From Ceratorhiza oryzae-sativae (Eukaryota; Basidiomycota; Agaricomycetes; Cantharellales; Ceratobasidiaceae), in the NCBI GenBank assembly GCA_030998015.1, contig JARWMV010000003.1, positions 248,001 through 312,000 of the forward strand: a DNA stretch of 64,000 bases, read 5' to 3'. Below the pieces are notes generated by a model. The model did not search any database, had not been told where the DNA came from, and saw only the letters and a list, made by a program, of their open reading frames with translations. The translations under genes were made by a program, and so were the position numbers. Shown here piece by piece: positions 34,271 through 44,701 of this stretch (position 1 is the stretch's first letter; each line of letters begins with the position of its first letter).

Positions 34271-34384
34271 GGCTAGCTAGAGCCTTGGTTCTACCTAAGC
34301 AGAATTGAGGCTCGGGTAGCTCAGATTAGCACGGGCTACTGGCGTTCATTCTGCTTAGTTAGAACCAGCGTTTTGACTAGCCCT
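34269..34384. repeat. 116-bp hairpin element (MITE-like) abutting the BTB stop codon
   Basis: The left arm AGGGCTAG..AG..TGGTTCTACCTAAGCAGAATTGAGG pairs imperfectly with the right arm ending GCTTAGTTAGAACCAGCG..CTAGCCCT. The loop includes GGGTAGCTCAGATTAGC and its partial complement. No clear target duplication was found, so it could be a MITE or a transcribed hairpin/terminator-like structure of the BTB gene. Confidence 0.55.
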
Positions 34385-36239
34385 CAGTAGTGAATTGGAT
34401 TTTGGCCGAGCGCTTTCACGTTGCGCCAATGTCCTTTTATAATAATTATGCTTATCGGGATCTTCTATGTTCCCCGTGCTCGTCGAGCTTCTTCCATTAT
34501 GTCCAGCATAGCTGCCCGGAATGGCAGGCGCGATGGGCGTATTGCGCTTTCTAAGAACTCGCAACTCGTCAACTGTCCGAATGTGGACATGTATTCAAGG
34601 TCGAGTTCTTCAAGCGGGCTATTTGCGGAGACTCAAACCCTGTTTCAAAAGAAAGATGCAAGTGCCAAACTCAACTTATCTGCCACTCTTCTACGCTTGA
34701 GCAGTGGGCGGCGAGCGTTCGTCTGCATCTCGAAGCAAAACTGATGGATCTCGATCAACTTGATAGCCTTGTTTGAAGCAAAGCTTGGAGCAAGTTTAAC
34801 TTGCTCTGATGAAATTAGAACTGTGGTGCTAACCTTCCGCCAGATCTGGGAGATATTTTACTCAAAAATAGAAAGGGTTTAGCAGACCGGGATTCGTGCA
34901 GCGTCGATGGCTTCCTGCTCCAGTTACAAGGTCTGATTCGGGTGTATGTGCAAAAAATTGATATATTTAATTCATTTAGCTACATGTGTGTGAATAGGAA
35001 GCACCCGCGCGTTTTTCCATCGAGTCGCCCTTGCTAGCCTCAGCCGAAAAGTACGGGATTTTGAACAGATTTACCAATTCTATCAATGAGGTTCTGCATA
35101 ATCAGATATGGCATTTCGACTACGGATAAACCCGATCTTACGTTTCATTATGTACCCGGCGGATGCTCCTGTCGACCAGCTTCCAAATCAAGGTCTACCA
35201 ACAGGGGGTAGCGCCAAACAACCCTACGGGTTTGTGGTTTTTTTTGGGGAGAAACGTAATAAACATAGGCTCTCCAGCTACTCAATCTCCCACTCACCCA
35301 CGCCTTTGACCCTGCACCCTTCGCAGACAGGCTCTAAAATGCACTAATAACTGAAGGTAAGCAACAGGAGGACATGTCAATGTCACGGTCTACTCACTCA
35401 GATGCCTCCTAACCCCGTGAGAGTATTAGGGTAGAATCCTGTGTGACATGACAAGCATATACTCGAAGAATCAAAATATGTATGATAGCCTAAGCGGATT
35501 CAATGAGCAATAATGCGCAAGGGTGGCCAGCAAGCCCAGCCTCTGAGTTGTGGCAGAGTAGCCAGTGCGAGATGACAAGCGAGGCCGAGATGCACTATTC
35601 AGTCAGCCAGCTATGCACTGTAAACACTATTTGGCCGAAGTTCCAACACCTGAGACGCGAGGAAATTCAAGGATCGGTTAGAAAACGGGCGAAATGATTC
35701 TGGATCAATAGAGATACTTCAGGGGATCCTAACAAGGGGCGCGCGGGAAAGGAGAAACAAGCCATAATGTTTGAACTGGACGTGATCATGGGCGTGACAC
35801 ATGTTTTCATAAGCTGCCGACGGAACTGCGTGATGCGGCTAGCGCTCGGCCTCCATCTTGACTAGACCCTCAAAACTCAGTCAAACGTCAAAGATCTCAG
35901 TATGTTCTTGGGCGCTGTCGATGATGGGTCTATTGCTGTTCAGCATGTCTCCAGTGCTCTAATTCAATCCGGCAGGGTCGCCGAGCTGCCCGCCATGGAA
36001 TGCAAATGTGCAAGCTATTTTTGTAATCCGGACATTTTCCTAGAGCACCGTCTAGGCTTGGTACCAATAAGTCTGACAGTTCGCCTGTGCCTTGGCACTG
36101 TTTTTTTTTACCAGTCTAACCGCATTTTCGACAGAGCGGCGCTCGGTTGCGATACTAGTGTGGAACGCTCGGATATCTAGCTCAACGCCCCTGCCCTCTT
36201 TGTGCTCGAAAATCGTCATCCTGTTTGAAAACTCGCACA
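34385..36239. other. Intergenic region upstream of Hsp70 copy 2
   Basis: Short open frames on both strands (for example minus 34564-34355 and plus 34850-35000) have weak coding character only. Unlike the other Hsp70 copies there is no trace of a divergent membrane-protein exon here. The last 120 bp carry a TTCGACAGAGCGGCGCTCGG block shared with copy 1. Confidence 0.4.
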
Positions 36240-38866
36240 ATGCCTGTTGCCATCGACGAAACTCCTTGGCTTAAGCCATCGCAGCTCGTTGTCGGAATTG
36301 ACATTGGAACTACACATAGCAGCGTTACATACGCCTACCTCCAGCAAAGTTCGTCACCCAGCTTTCCTCCTGGCTCCCACAGGAGCTGGCAGTCGCTGAC
36401 TTCAACTTTAGACATGAAGCCGTTCAACGATCGAGTCACCCACTGGCCGAGCCGCGTAGGTTTGGGAGGCTCTAGTGACGCAAAGACGGTCTCTATGTTA
36501 TATTATGATTCTGGCAATCGGGTACGTTGAATATCTTCCTATGTTAGTTCACTATCTTATTTATTCTACTTCAGGTAAAGGCAGCCGGCGCTGCGGTTGC
36601 AACACCGGCAATGCGCCTGGCAGCCAACAGGGGCGGATGGAGCTTAGTTCGTTACTTCAAGCTACAGATGCATCCACCTGGCATGGTCAAGGAGCAAACA
36701 TTTGAGCATTTGGAAGGTCAGCCTCATCCAAGGAGATATTCAAAGCACTCCGAATGATATACCTGTTACGTAGGATTACCTCAGGGCTTGAGCATCGAAA
36801 ACGTTTATGCCGATATGATCAAGTATATGCTCAACCACACCCGCGATTTTTTCAACCAGCGCAACAGCGCGGTGAGATGGGAGCAGCTCGCGCCAAACAT
36901 GGTGCTCGTGATTGCTCATCCAAACGGCTGGGGCTTGAGAGAGCAAGATCGACTCCGCCACGCCGTCGTTTTGTCTGGCATCATGAACGAAGCCAACGTT
37001 CAACACCGCGTTCAATTTGTTCCGGAAGCCGAAGCTGCCGTTCATTATGTGTTGTGGGAAAAATCGCAGGGGTTGCAGGTCCGTTGCAAAGATTAAAATT
37101 CCCGGCCAACCTGCTATAACTAACCTTTCTCAGCCTGGAGATGAGTTCATTGTCTGCGATGCCGGAGGATCAACGGTGGATACAACAGCCTACCGCGTTT
37201 TGCACGAGTCCGAGGCAGTCTCGGAGCGTGAGTATCCATGATTTAAGACTTGGTAACTCTAATTATAAGATTCACCAACAGTCAACCACCGAGCTCCCCC
37301 GCCTAAAAAAGACGGTGTCATGAGCAGATTATTCCGAAGCTCCAGCTCCGCTCAGCGCTCAGATGCGAGTCGGAGAAATTCCATGGCGGCTCCGCAAGTG
37401 TCTCACTCCAAGTCTGCCATACGCCTCAAGGAGCTGAAGGCGTCTGACTGTGTGTATTGGTTATTTTACATTCATTAGATCCGACTCACGTGTTTTACAC
37501 AGGTCAACCAGCCGGAGGGGTGCTTGTCAACGAGACCTTTGTCGCTTGGCTCAAGGAGCAGTTTTTTGCTCTTCCTCCCGAACACGGATACAACCTTGAT
37601 CTCTGCGTTCAGAAGGCTGAGGAGAGCTTCGAGGCTAACTGCAAACGAGAGTTTCAGGTCTCATCAGACGCGCCATCGGAGTACGTTGTGGAGATGTCAG
37701 CGGCAATCCAAGAGTTAGGGTATCCCGACGGGAATATCCTACTGCGATCGTGGGTCAAAGTATGAGCTTATCTACTTGAGTAAACTGACAGTAAGTCTTT
37801 GACAGGGACGTTGTCCGAGGATTCTTCGACGATGCCGTGCGTCTCATCTTGGAGAGCATACGCAAACAGATCGCTGGGACCAAAGCTAAAGTAAGTAGGA
37901 CATTACATCAATAAATGCGAATGTCTAACCCGAATGCAGTACATATTCCTTGTTGGAGGGTTTGGTGCTAGTCAATACGTCCGACAGCGTGTTGTGGACG
38001 AGTTTCAGCGTAGTGACCGCCTGGTCATGTTCCTGGATGATGCCCAGTCAGTTTCCATTTACTGCATCATTACACCGCTGTTGAGCTTGATTGCTTTCTA
38101 GTGGCAAGGCCGCCTCGGATGGGTCAATCATATGGTTTGTTCGCCAAAACGTCGTCGGACGGGCTGCTCGGATGTCTTTTGGTCTCAAGATCGCTCAAGA
38201 GTTTGACTCAACGATTATGAGCCACCATCAACGTCCTCAAGTTATGCTGCCCAATGGACGGTATTATGTCCGAGGAAAGTTTGACTTGATTGTTGAAAAG
38301 GTTTGGTGGCTTGATATAATTTCAACGTATATTCTGACACACGATACGCTGTGAGTTTAGGATAAAGTGGTAAACGAGAAATTCGCACTCCGGCGTCCGT
38401 ACGCGCGCACATACCCAGACTCTCATCCCGACCTCGGGCAGTTTGTGGTAGAGCTGTATGCCTGGACGAGCGATAGTGTGCCGGCTCCCGAGTGGTTGAC
38501 AGACTTCAATGGTAAGATCCATCTCGTTCATCCTATATCAATCATCCTAAATCCAAGATAGGTGCCATGATTGATGGCTTCAGCGTGGTTTGCGAGGTCA
38601 CAGCTGATTTGAGTGGGATGATAGGCTCCCTGAAGAAGTGCAAGGGAGGCCAAGGAACTTATTATAAGCTCGACTTTGATCTCTGTCTCGAGTTTGGCGG
38701 TGTTGAGCTGAAGGCGTACATGGAGTGGAACGAAAAGGTAATTCCAGGTTATTTTGGCTATATCATACACTCATTTGATCCATCTATTTAGAAAATGACA
38801 AGGCGAAGCAACGCTCAGATCATTGTTACGGATAGTCCTGCGCCATCTAGGAACATGGTGGATTAG
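36240..38866 (+). CDS. Hsp70-like ATPase, HSPA12 type, copy 2
   Basis: Thirteen exons: 36240-36348, 36412-36521, 36575-36716, 36774-37078, 37134-37227, 37282-37449, 37503-37749, 37806-37890, 37940-38046, 38102-38300, 38361-38511, 38562-38737 and 38792-38866, giving 655 aa. All introns use GT-AG. Signatures are VVGIDIGTTHSSVTYA, VPEAEAAVHYVLWEK, DAGGSTVDTTAYR and LVGGFGASQY. Exon lengths equal those of the other copies except exons 6 and 13. The exon-6 linker (KKDGVMSRLFRSSSSAQRSD) differs most among copies and would lie as an insert in the ATPase fold. The start ATG is in the same place in all four genes (MPVAIDE). This is the only copy without a GC donor and without a divergent membrane-protein partner. 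Confidence 0.92.
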
Positions 38867-39366
38867 ATTTTTGCTCATCGCCCAACCTTATTCTAGTATA
38901 CATCGTATTTCTCCATAGTATTACAGGGGCTGTAATGATAGGCCACTGATATATGTCTGGTTTTTTTTATACCGCGAGCCTCACTTGTTTTCATGAGCCG
39001 GCATGGATCATGGTCCACCCACCTAAAATAAAGTGTTTTCACTAAACCGCCCACTCAGAAGCAATGATCTCAATGCACGAGCAAACGGGCGACTGGGCAA
39101 GCTGTGTGATGCTGTCTGACCGTCTTAATTAACCACAGTGCGTCTATTCAACGTGTTTCTCGCATGTATGCGCCATGTACGGGCGGCTTGGATCAAAATA
39201 CACGAGGGTTACGAAGGTGTGTTGCGGATCAAATCACCAACTCTACCCAGAATTTCGCTGTTTTACGTGTATAACTGATATACAAGACGGGGGTCGCATA
39301 GAGAGAGAGGAATGATACAACAAGTTACAGCTATTACTAGAATGCCCAATTTCATGTTTATAATTC
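38867..39366. other. Convergent intergenic region
   Basis: This is the shared 3' flank of Hsp70 copy 2 (plus) and TM2 (minus). Nothing else was recognised. Confidence 0.5.
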
Positions 39367-40854
39367 TCATTTGTTCGCCACCTGGCGGACCTCGTGGTCA
39401 TGGTGAGCTGGCGTATTCCAATCACGACATTCTGGGTGCAGATCAACTGCCGCAGGGCAGTTTGGACTTGCAATCCGGCGCATGAGTACCATGAGATGCT
39501 AAAAAAACATATCGAAGTACTCACAAGACACACTCCAGACGATATTCCCCCGTGATATCGCTCCTACACTTGGAGCACATCCGACCATACACAACCCGGT
39601 TGTTTTCGAAAAGTTCTGGGACGACTGGCGTCTTCGAATCCAGAACCAGAGCCCAAACAGGGCCAGCCCGACGCATAGTATCACGGCTACTGCGACACCA
39701 GCAGCCCCACCTTTACTTAGACCATGATGAGTTGGGAGAGGCGTGGGTGTTGGCGTGGCATGATTCGAGAAAGGAACAAGGATAGAGGCACTACCAATCT
39801 CGAGCCCCTTGGCTTCATTATTCATCAAAGTCAAACTATGAGTGTTGTTCGGCAGCCCATCTATGTAGTACTGTTGCCCGCAAAGCGTTTATCTTCGTCT
39901 ATCATCGTCGGATTGTAAAAAGAAAAGAAAACCCCTCACAAAAGTAGCAAAGTGGTCGAATTTTGAATTTGCATTCATGGTGACTGCGGGTCCACGATCC
40001 AGAGCAGCGCTGAGAGCGCTTTGAGTACAAGAATACGATGTCTCCCTCGATGACTTACTTGAAGGTCCCAACGCTTGGACCAGCCCATCCGGTTACATTG
40101 ATTCCCGTTCCTGGAGTTTCACTCATTAGCTACAGATTCATGAACGACTGTGGGATGTGCACCGGTGAAATCAAACGTGAGTTTTGCCTGTTGAGCGTCG
40201 GTGAAACTATGATGACACAAGAGCATAAGGTCACGAGTGGGAAGAAGGAGCAAAAAATGCACTTGAAGCCTGGGTGGATTTGGCTCGCCTGCCACTGTGG
40301 TGGATTCGAATCTGCTATTCCGTAGGTGGTTGAGTTGATGATACTACATAGAAATGTGTTCATTGACACACGGTCGGCTGGAACGAACAAGTACCGACCT
40401 GGTCGTAAGGGATGTCCAGACCAACTTGCTCAGACCCAGCGAACCAGTCCCGAGAGTCAGATTGACAGTGTGTATGACATTTTGCAAATTTTTTATTGAG
40501 AAGAAAGGCTGGTCGGTTGACGGGTCCGACGTCTGGATAGTTCCATTCTGTATAGTTTCGCCGTCGAGGATCACAGAAAGCTTCGCCTATGTTGAAAGTC
40601 AGAAACTTCAAGAAGGAATTTACGAAAGCCACCTTACATCTGAAGCATTGAATTCACTAGATTCATATCATGAGTGTTATTATTGATCTATCTCAACGAC
40701 ACAAGCCTCACCCAAACGCATACAAATCAACTCCATAAAACCGCAGCGAGAGCCATGAATTCGACTGGTTCGTCGCACGGACAACCCCCGTGTCGTTCCA
40801 TCCGCTACTGTACTGGATTATTGGGTCCCAGCTGTTCGAAGTGATGTTGCCCAT
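39367..40854 (-). pseudogene. TM2: copy of the membrane/ZZ-like protein gene with a frameshift before the zinc finger
   Basis: Nine exons were traced: 40854-40712, microexon 40639-40624 (16 nt), 40586-40399, 40343-40263, 40206-40163, 40110-40059, 40009-39940, 39870-39525 and 39466-39367. All phases agree except exon 8, which is one base short. The frame shift near 39605, just after the transmembrane helix (GVAVAVILCVGLALFGLWFW), puts the zinc-finger codons (CSKC, RLECV, NCPAAVDLHPEC, HHDHEV, still perfectly legible) out of frame. The predicted protein would end at an alternative TAG within the next intron. N-terminus MGNITSNSWDPIIQYSSGW defines the family start. It may be a recent pseudogene, or a form that lacks the finger. 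Confidence 0.75.
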
Positions 40855-41696
40855 GGTGTGTTTACGGGCGTCAAGTCAGAGTGAGGGAGGCTTGCTGCGA
40901 CAGGCTGTTGGTTTAATCATGGGATTGCCGAGCCGACGAGGGGAGGGACCCCAACCCATGGCGGGACTCCGGGGAGATGCCCTCGCCGAGGCCCAATCGA
41001 GCAGATCCGGTTCCAAATGTAGCCGAGCGCTATCGTTGGACGTCCTGTCACGTGAGAGACATCCTGTCTGTCTTGCACAACGCCGCCACGACCGGACGGT
41101 GACTGGATGCATATTGATTCTTTTGCAATGGAGTATTCAAGTCTGCTGTGCTGTCTCAAGCCGTGTAGTCCACCAGCCTGTCCACTCTTCGCGGAACCGA
41201 ACACTGTTCCCGGCGACTTCCGGAGACGATCATCAGTCTTGGCGAACAACCGCTTGGATAGGGGCCTGTGCCTGGCATCACAGCGCTTCGAACCGATGCG
41301 GGCACGTGCCAGTATGAGGTCATCCACCCACCCATAACCACTCTGTTCATTTTGTGGGTCCCTACGCCAGGCTGTTTGCGGGCAAAGACTTGCGCATGCC
41401 CCTATGACTCCTGTGTGATGATGGTGGCTGCGAAATTGACATGGGAAAAGGCGGGGTGATGAGGTACGGCTTAATGATCTTAGCTGCTTGCACCTCAAGA
41501 CCATTGGGAGCCGACGGATGATTTGTGAGTACAAGATATTGAAGCGAGGTGAACTTTTCACTATCGCATAAGAAAATGGGGCGAGTGTACGCGCTTCACA
41601 AATAGACGCTGATAAATCTGATACAACGATAATCCATGGTCTCGATCGAATATTCCTTCAACAGATTTCCCTTCATTTGATCGGCATTTTTTCAGC
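40855..41696. other. Intergenic region upstream of TM2
   Basis: The GC-rich part (40900-41460) has several long but overlapping open frames on both strands, without protein character. No gene supported. Confidence 0.4.
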
Positions 41697-42130
41697 CTTC
41701 CCTCATGTTCCAGTCGTGGTACTTGGGGTGTAGGGCAACTGCCAGCGGGCGATTTGGGCTTGAAATAGTGCACCAGCCCATATCACTTGTTCGAAACACA
41801 ATGATGCACTCACTCTACGGGCTCTGGACCATAATCTCGGCAACATCTTGTCGGCACCTGGCACACATCTGGCTGTGCGACACGTAATTCTGTTCGACAA
41901 GACCATGGGGCGTTCGACATTTTCAAATCCAAAACCATATCCCAAAAAAGGCCAGCTCGACGTGTATACATGCGGATACCGCAATACTGGCAATTACACC
42001 ACCACTCGGACTATGATGAACCGGGAGAGATGCGCACGATGGCACAATCGTTGTTGGAGCGGGCGGATTGGCGTGATTCGGCCTAGTAACTGACCCAGCA
42101 AATTTTGTGCACAGGTGAGTCACCGGAGTT
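41697..42130 (-). pseudogene. TM3: C-terminal remnant of the membrane/ZZ-like gene family
   Basis: Only the last two exons survive. From about 42123 a Pro/Ser linker leads into a decayed membrane helix (VELAFFGIWFWI), then TGA, then MCARCRQDVAE, another stop, an intron-like gap and NRPLAVALHPKYHDW. Two zinc-ligand positions that are Cys in TM1 are Arg and Tyr here. No upstream exons were found. Confidence 0.7.
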
Positions 42131-42469
42131 GGAGCACTGTAAAAACTACCCGTAAGTACAAGCTTGTTCTCTACCCATCACTGTGATCGGTTCGTCCTAA
42201 AGCTCCTGGGTACATGGGTACTAGGTGTATGGGAAGGTTCAATATGCTCTTAGCGGTAATGTTGAATTGCCTTTGGTTGTTTTTCCTGTCGTCCACAATT
42301 GAGGCATTAGATCGATGATTCTAAAATGAAATTTGCCGACCCAGGAACAGTGTGCATGAGAGTTTACCGGCCATATACATTAGATACCACACAATACTAT
42401 GATCTCGATCGAGCATTTCCTCGGTCGGTTTCTTATTTGTTCTGGTATTTGGCCAACGTCACGAATGTT
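42131..42469. other. Spacer between TM3 and TM4 remnants
   Basis: No coding or repeat signal was recognised. It is probably the decayed 5' part of TM3 and the 3' flank of TM4. Confidence 0.35.
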
Positions 42470-43938
42470 CTAGTTGTGGTGCTCGGGTTGTAACTCAATC
42501 ACCGTCGGATGATTTGGGCTTCAACTCGCGCGTCAGTACGATATTGGGTACGGCCAACACGCGTATACACTCACTCCATGGGTTCCGGGCGATAGTATCT
42601 CGTAGTACCTGTCGGACGTGTGGGACGCACCGGGCCGTGTACGGCTTCGTTCAGCTCCACAAGATGATGTGGCGTGCGATGTTTTCGAGCCCAAAACCAG
42701 AGCCCGAATAGGAATGCTCCAACCAGTACTAACGCACCTAAGGCGACACCAGCAACCCCTTGTTTATTCAGGCTATGATGAACCGGATTGCGGTAAATTG
42801 GAGAATTCGTGGAGGTTGGAACGGGTAGACTCGTGATACTAGGGGGGAGGGGGACAAGGATTTGAGCTGGGCCAATCTCGAGAAGCCGGTCTTCGATATT
42901 CTCGACAGCCAGTCTGTGAGCACCATACGGAAGCCCGTCCTTGTAGAACTATTGCATATCAACAATTCACCCTAATGTACCATGTAGTTATGTAATGAGC
43001 TTACGAAAACTGCAGAGCGACTGAAGGTTGAATCCACGTATAGGTTTACTGGAGGATCGCTATCCAGAGTGGCACTAAGATGGTTTATTATATCAGGGCA
43101 CTTACGCTTGGGCGCTCTGCACCCCCTCACCTATAGTACCCTAATCGTGGCCATTTACTTGTCCATCCTGTTAAATTTATCCCTGTGCCTGAAGTTCGAG
43201 AGATAATTCTCATTTTCGCATTTTTGGAGTGACGATTCGGGAACGCGCACCAGTGAAATCGAACACGAGTTCTGCGGATTTAGCGGTAGTGATCCCGTAG
43301 AAGTACAGCAGCATAAGCTCACGGCGGAGAAATATGAGGAAAAAAAAAAACATAATTGAAGCCCGGGTGGTTTTGAGATTCGCTCCACTTTGTGTCTGGT
43401 ACTCCGTAAGAAATGCCCATTAATACCACCATTCAAAATGTTTATCAACACCCACTCGACTCGAAAGCAGAAGAACCGACCTAGGGTTAAGGTTGAGCCA
43501 GACCAACTTGCTCACACCAAGAGCCCCTATGCACAACCGCTCGGAATTGATGTTCGCTATTACTGAGCCCCGTTATCCATAGGAAAGGCCGTTTGGACAA
43601 CAAGTCCGATGTCTGGAGACTTGCGTTGGATAACGGGTGCTCGTCAACAGTGATAGAAAGCGTAGTCTAGGTCTCATCAGAAAAATGAGGCCGGAAGCTG
43701 AATAGAGATCTTACGTTTGAGGTGTCAAGATTGCTAATTTTGAATTATGGATATTGCTACTAACTTGTGTATAGAATGACGCCAAGTCTCACCCAAATGC
43801 ATATAACGCAGTCCCAAAAAAGTAGAGCGCGAACACTGCGCCCGGCTCACTAGTTGTATAAACACCGTAAGTGGTCTCATTCCAAAGCATATAATATGAG
43901 ATAATTGGATCCCAGCAGTTGGCGGTGATGTTGCTCAT
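42470..43938 (-). pseudogene. TM4: decayed copy of the membrane/ZZ-like protein gene
   Basis: The start ATG is 43938 (MSNITANCWDPIISYYMLW), exon 1 ends at 43793, the microexon is 43733-43715 (19 nt) and exon 3 is 43666-43481. Exon 3 is out of phase by one base: TLSITVDEHP is in frame, whereas VSKLVWLNLN reads in another. Later exons encode YGVPDTKWSESQNHPGF, AELVFDFTG, GINLTGWTS and then DGLPYGAHRLAVENIEDRLL, followed by an intact helix (ALVLVGAFLFGLWFWA). The former zinc finger has lost ligands (NHPTVIELQPEHHN against NCPAAVDLHPECRDW) and ends in TAG. It is divergent to Hsp70 copy 3. Confidence 0.7.
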
Positions 43939-44701
43939 GGCGTGTTGATGTTTTGGATTCGAGACAAGGGAAAAGTTTCTTGGGATGCACCGCTCTGTGA
44001 CAATTTAATAGCAACCTTACCGAGCCGGTGAGGTGCGGGGTTTCTTTTCATGTAGATTCTTGCAGAGAAGAATCGTAAAAGCGAGTTAGAAACCTATCGA
44101 ACTGAGATTGACTCAAGGGGCCATCTCGCTGGGCTGCATTCAATCCGTGCTGGATGTAATCACTTGTCACGTGCCGCTGCTTCGCCGTTTGACCTCTATC
44201 CCCCATTCCGCTCCTCGGTGCCCTGCTCGTCCCGTTTTTTGTTATGTTTTGTTGTACTAGACCAGTCGTGTAGGTCTTTAAATATGTGTGTAAAATAAAG
44301 ATATATAAATAAATTGGTTGTCACGTGATGGACCGAAACCTTGCCGCTCCGGCTGAGTGTAGGCAGATTGGTTTATACGATCCCTTCACCTATTCTCCCG
44401 AGAAATTTTCCGGGTGTGCCGTACGATTTTTCTAGTATGATATTGCTTTACGCTTCACGGAACCCAACACTAGTCACAATTTGCAATGGTTCCGATGATT
44501 GCCGGAAACAACAGGGGGGCGTGGCGAGCAGTGGGTCTGACAGGTGATCTGCAACTCATTCCAATTCCTAAACTATTCCTGCGCCTTGACGCCAAAGCGC
44601 TTCGGGATGGCTCGGGCATGCGTGGATATGATAGCAGGCCCGAACCCCCCCGCGCTCCCTCGGCTCAAGATCGTATCTTCCGTTCTGTCGATTTGAACGT
44701 C
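43939..44701. promoter_or_regulatory. Intergenic region between TM4 and Hsp70 copy 3
   Basis: This divergent interval should contain the promoter of Hsp70 copy 3. Within it, 44590-44640 (GCGCTTCGGGATGGCTCGGG, then GATATGATA) resembles the sequence 49010-49055 upstream of copy 4, so part of the upstream region was duplicated with the gene. Confidence 0.5.

Noticed and set aside
40917..41561. 214-codon minus-strand ORF upstream of TM2
   Set aside because: GC-rich region with open frames on both strands, no domain, no similarity to the array.
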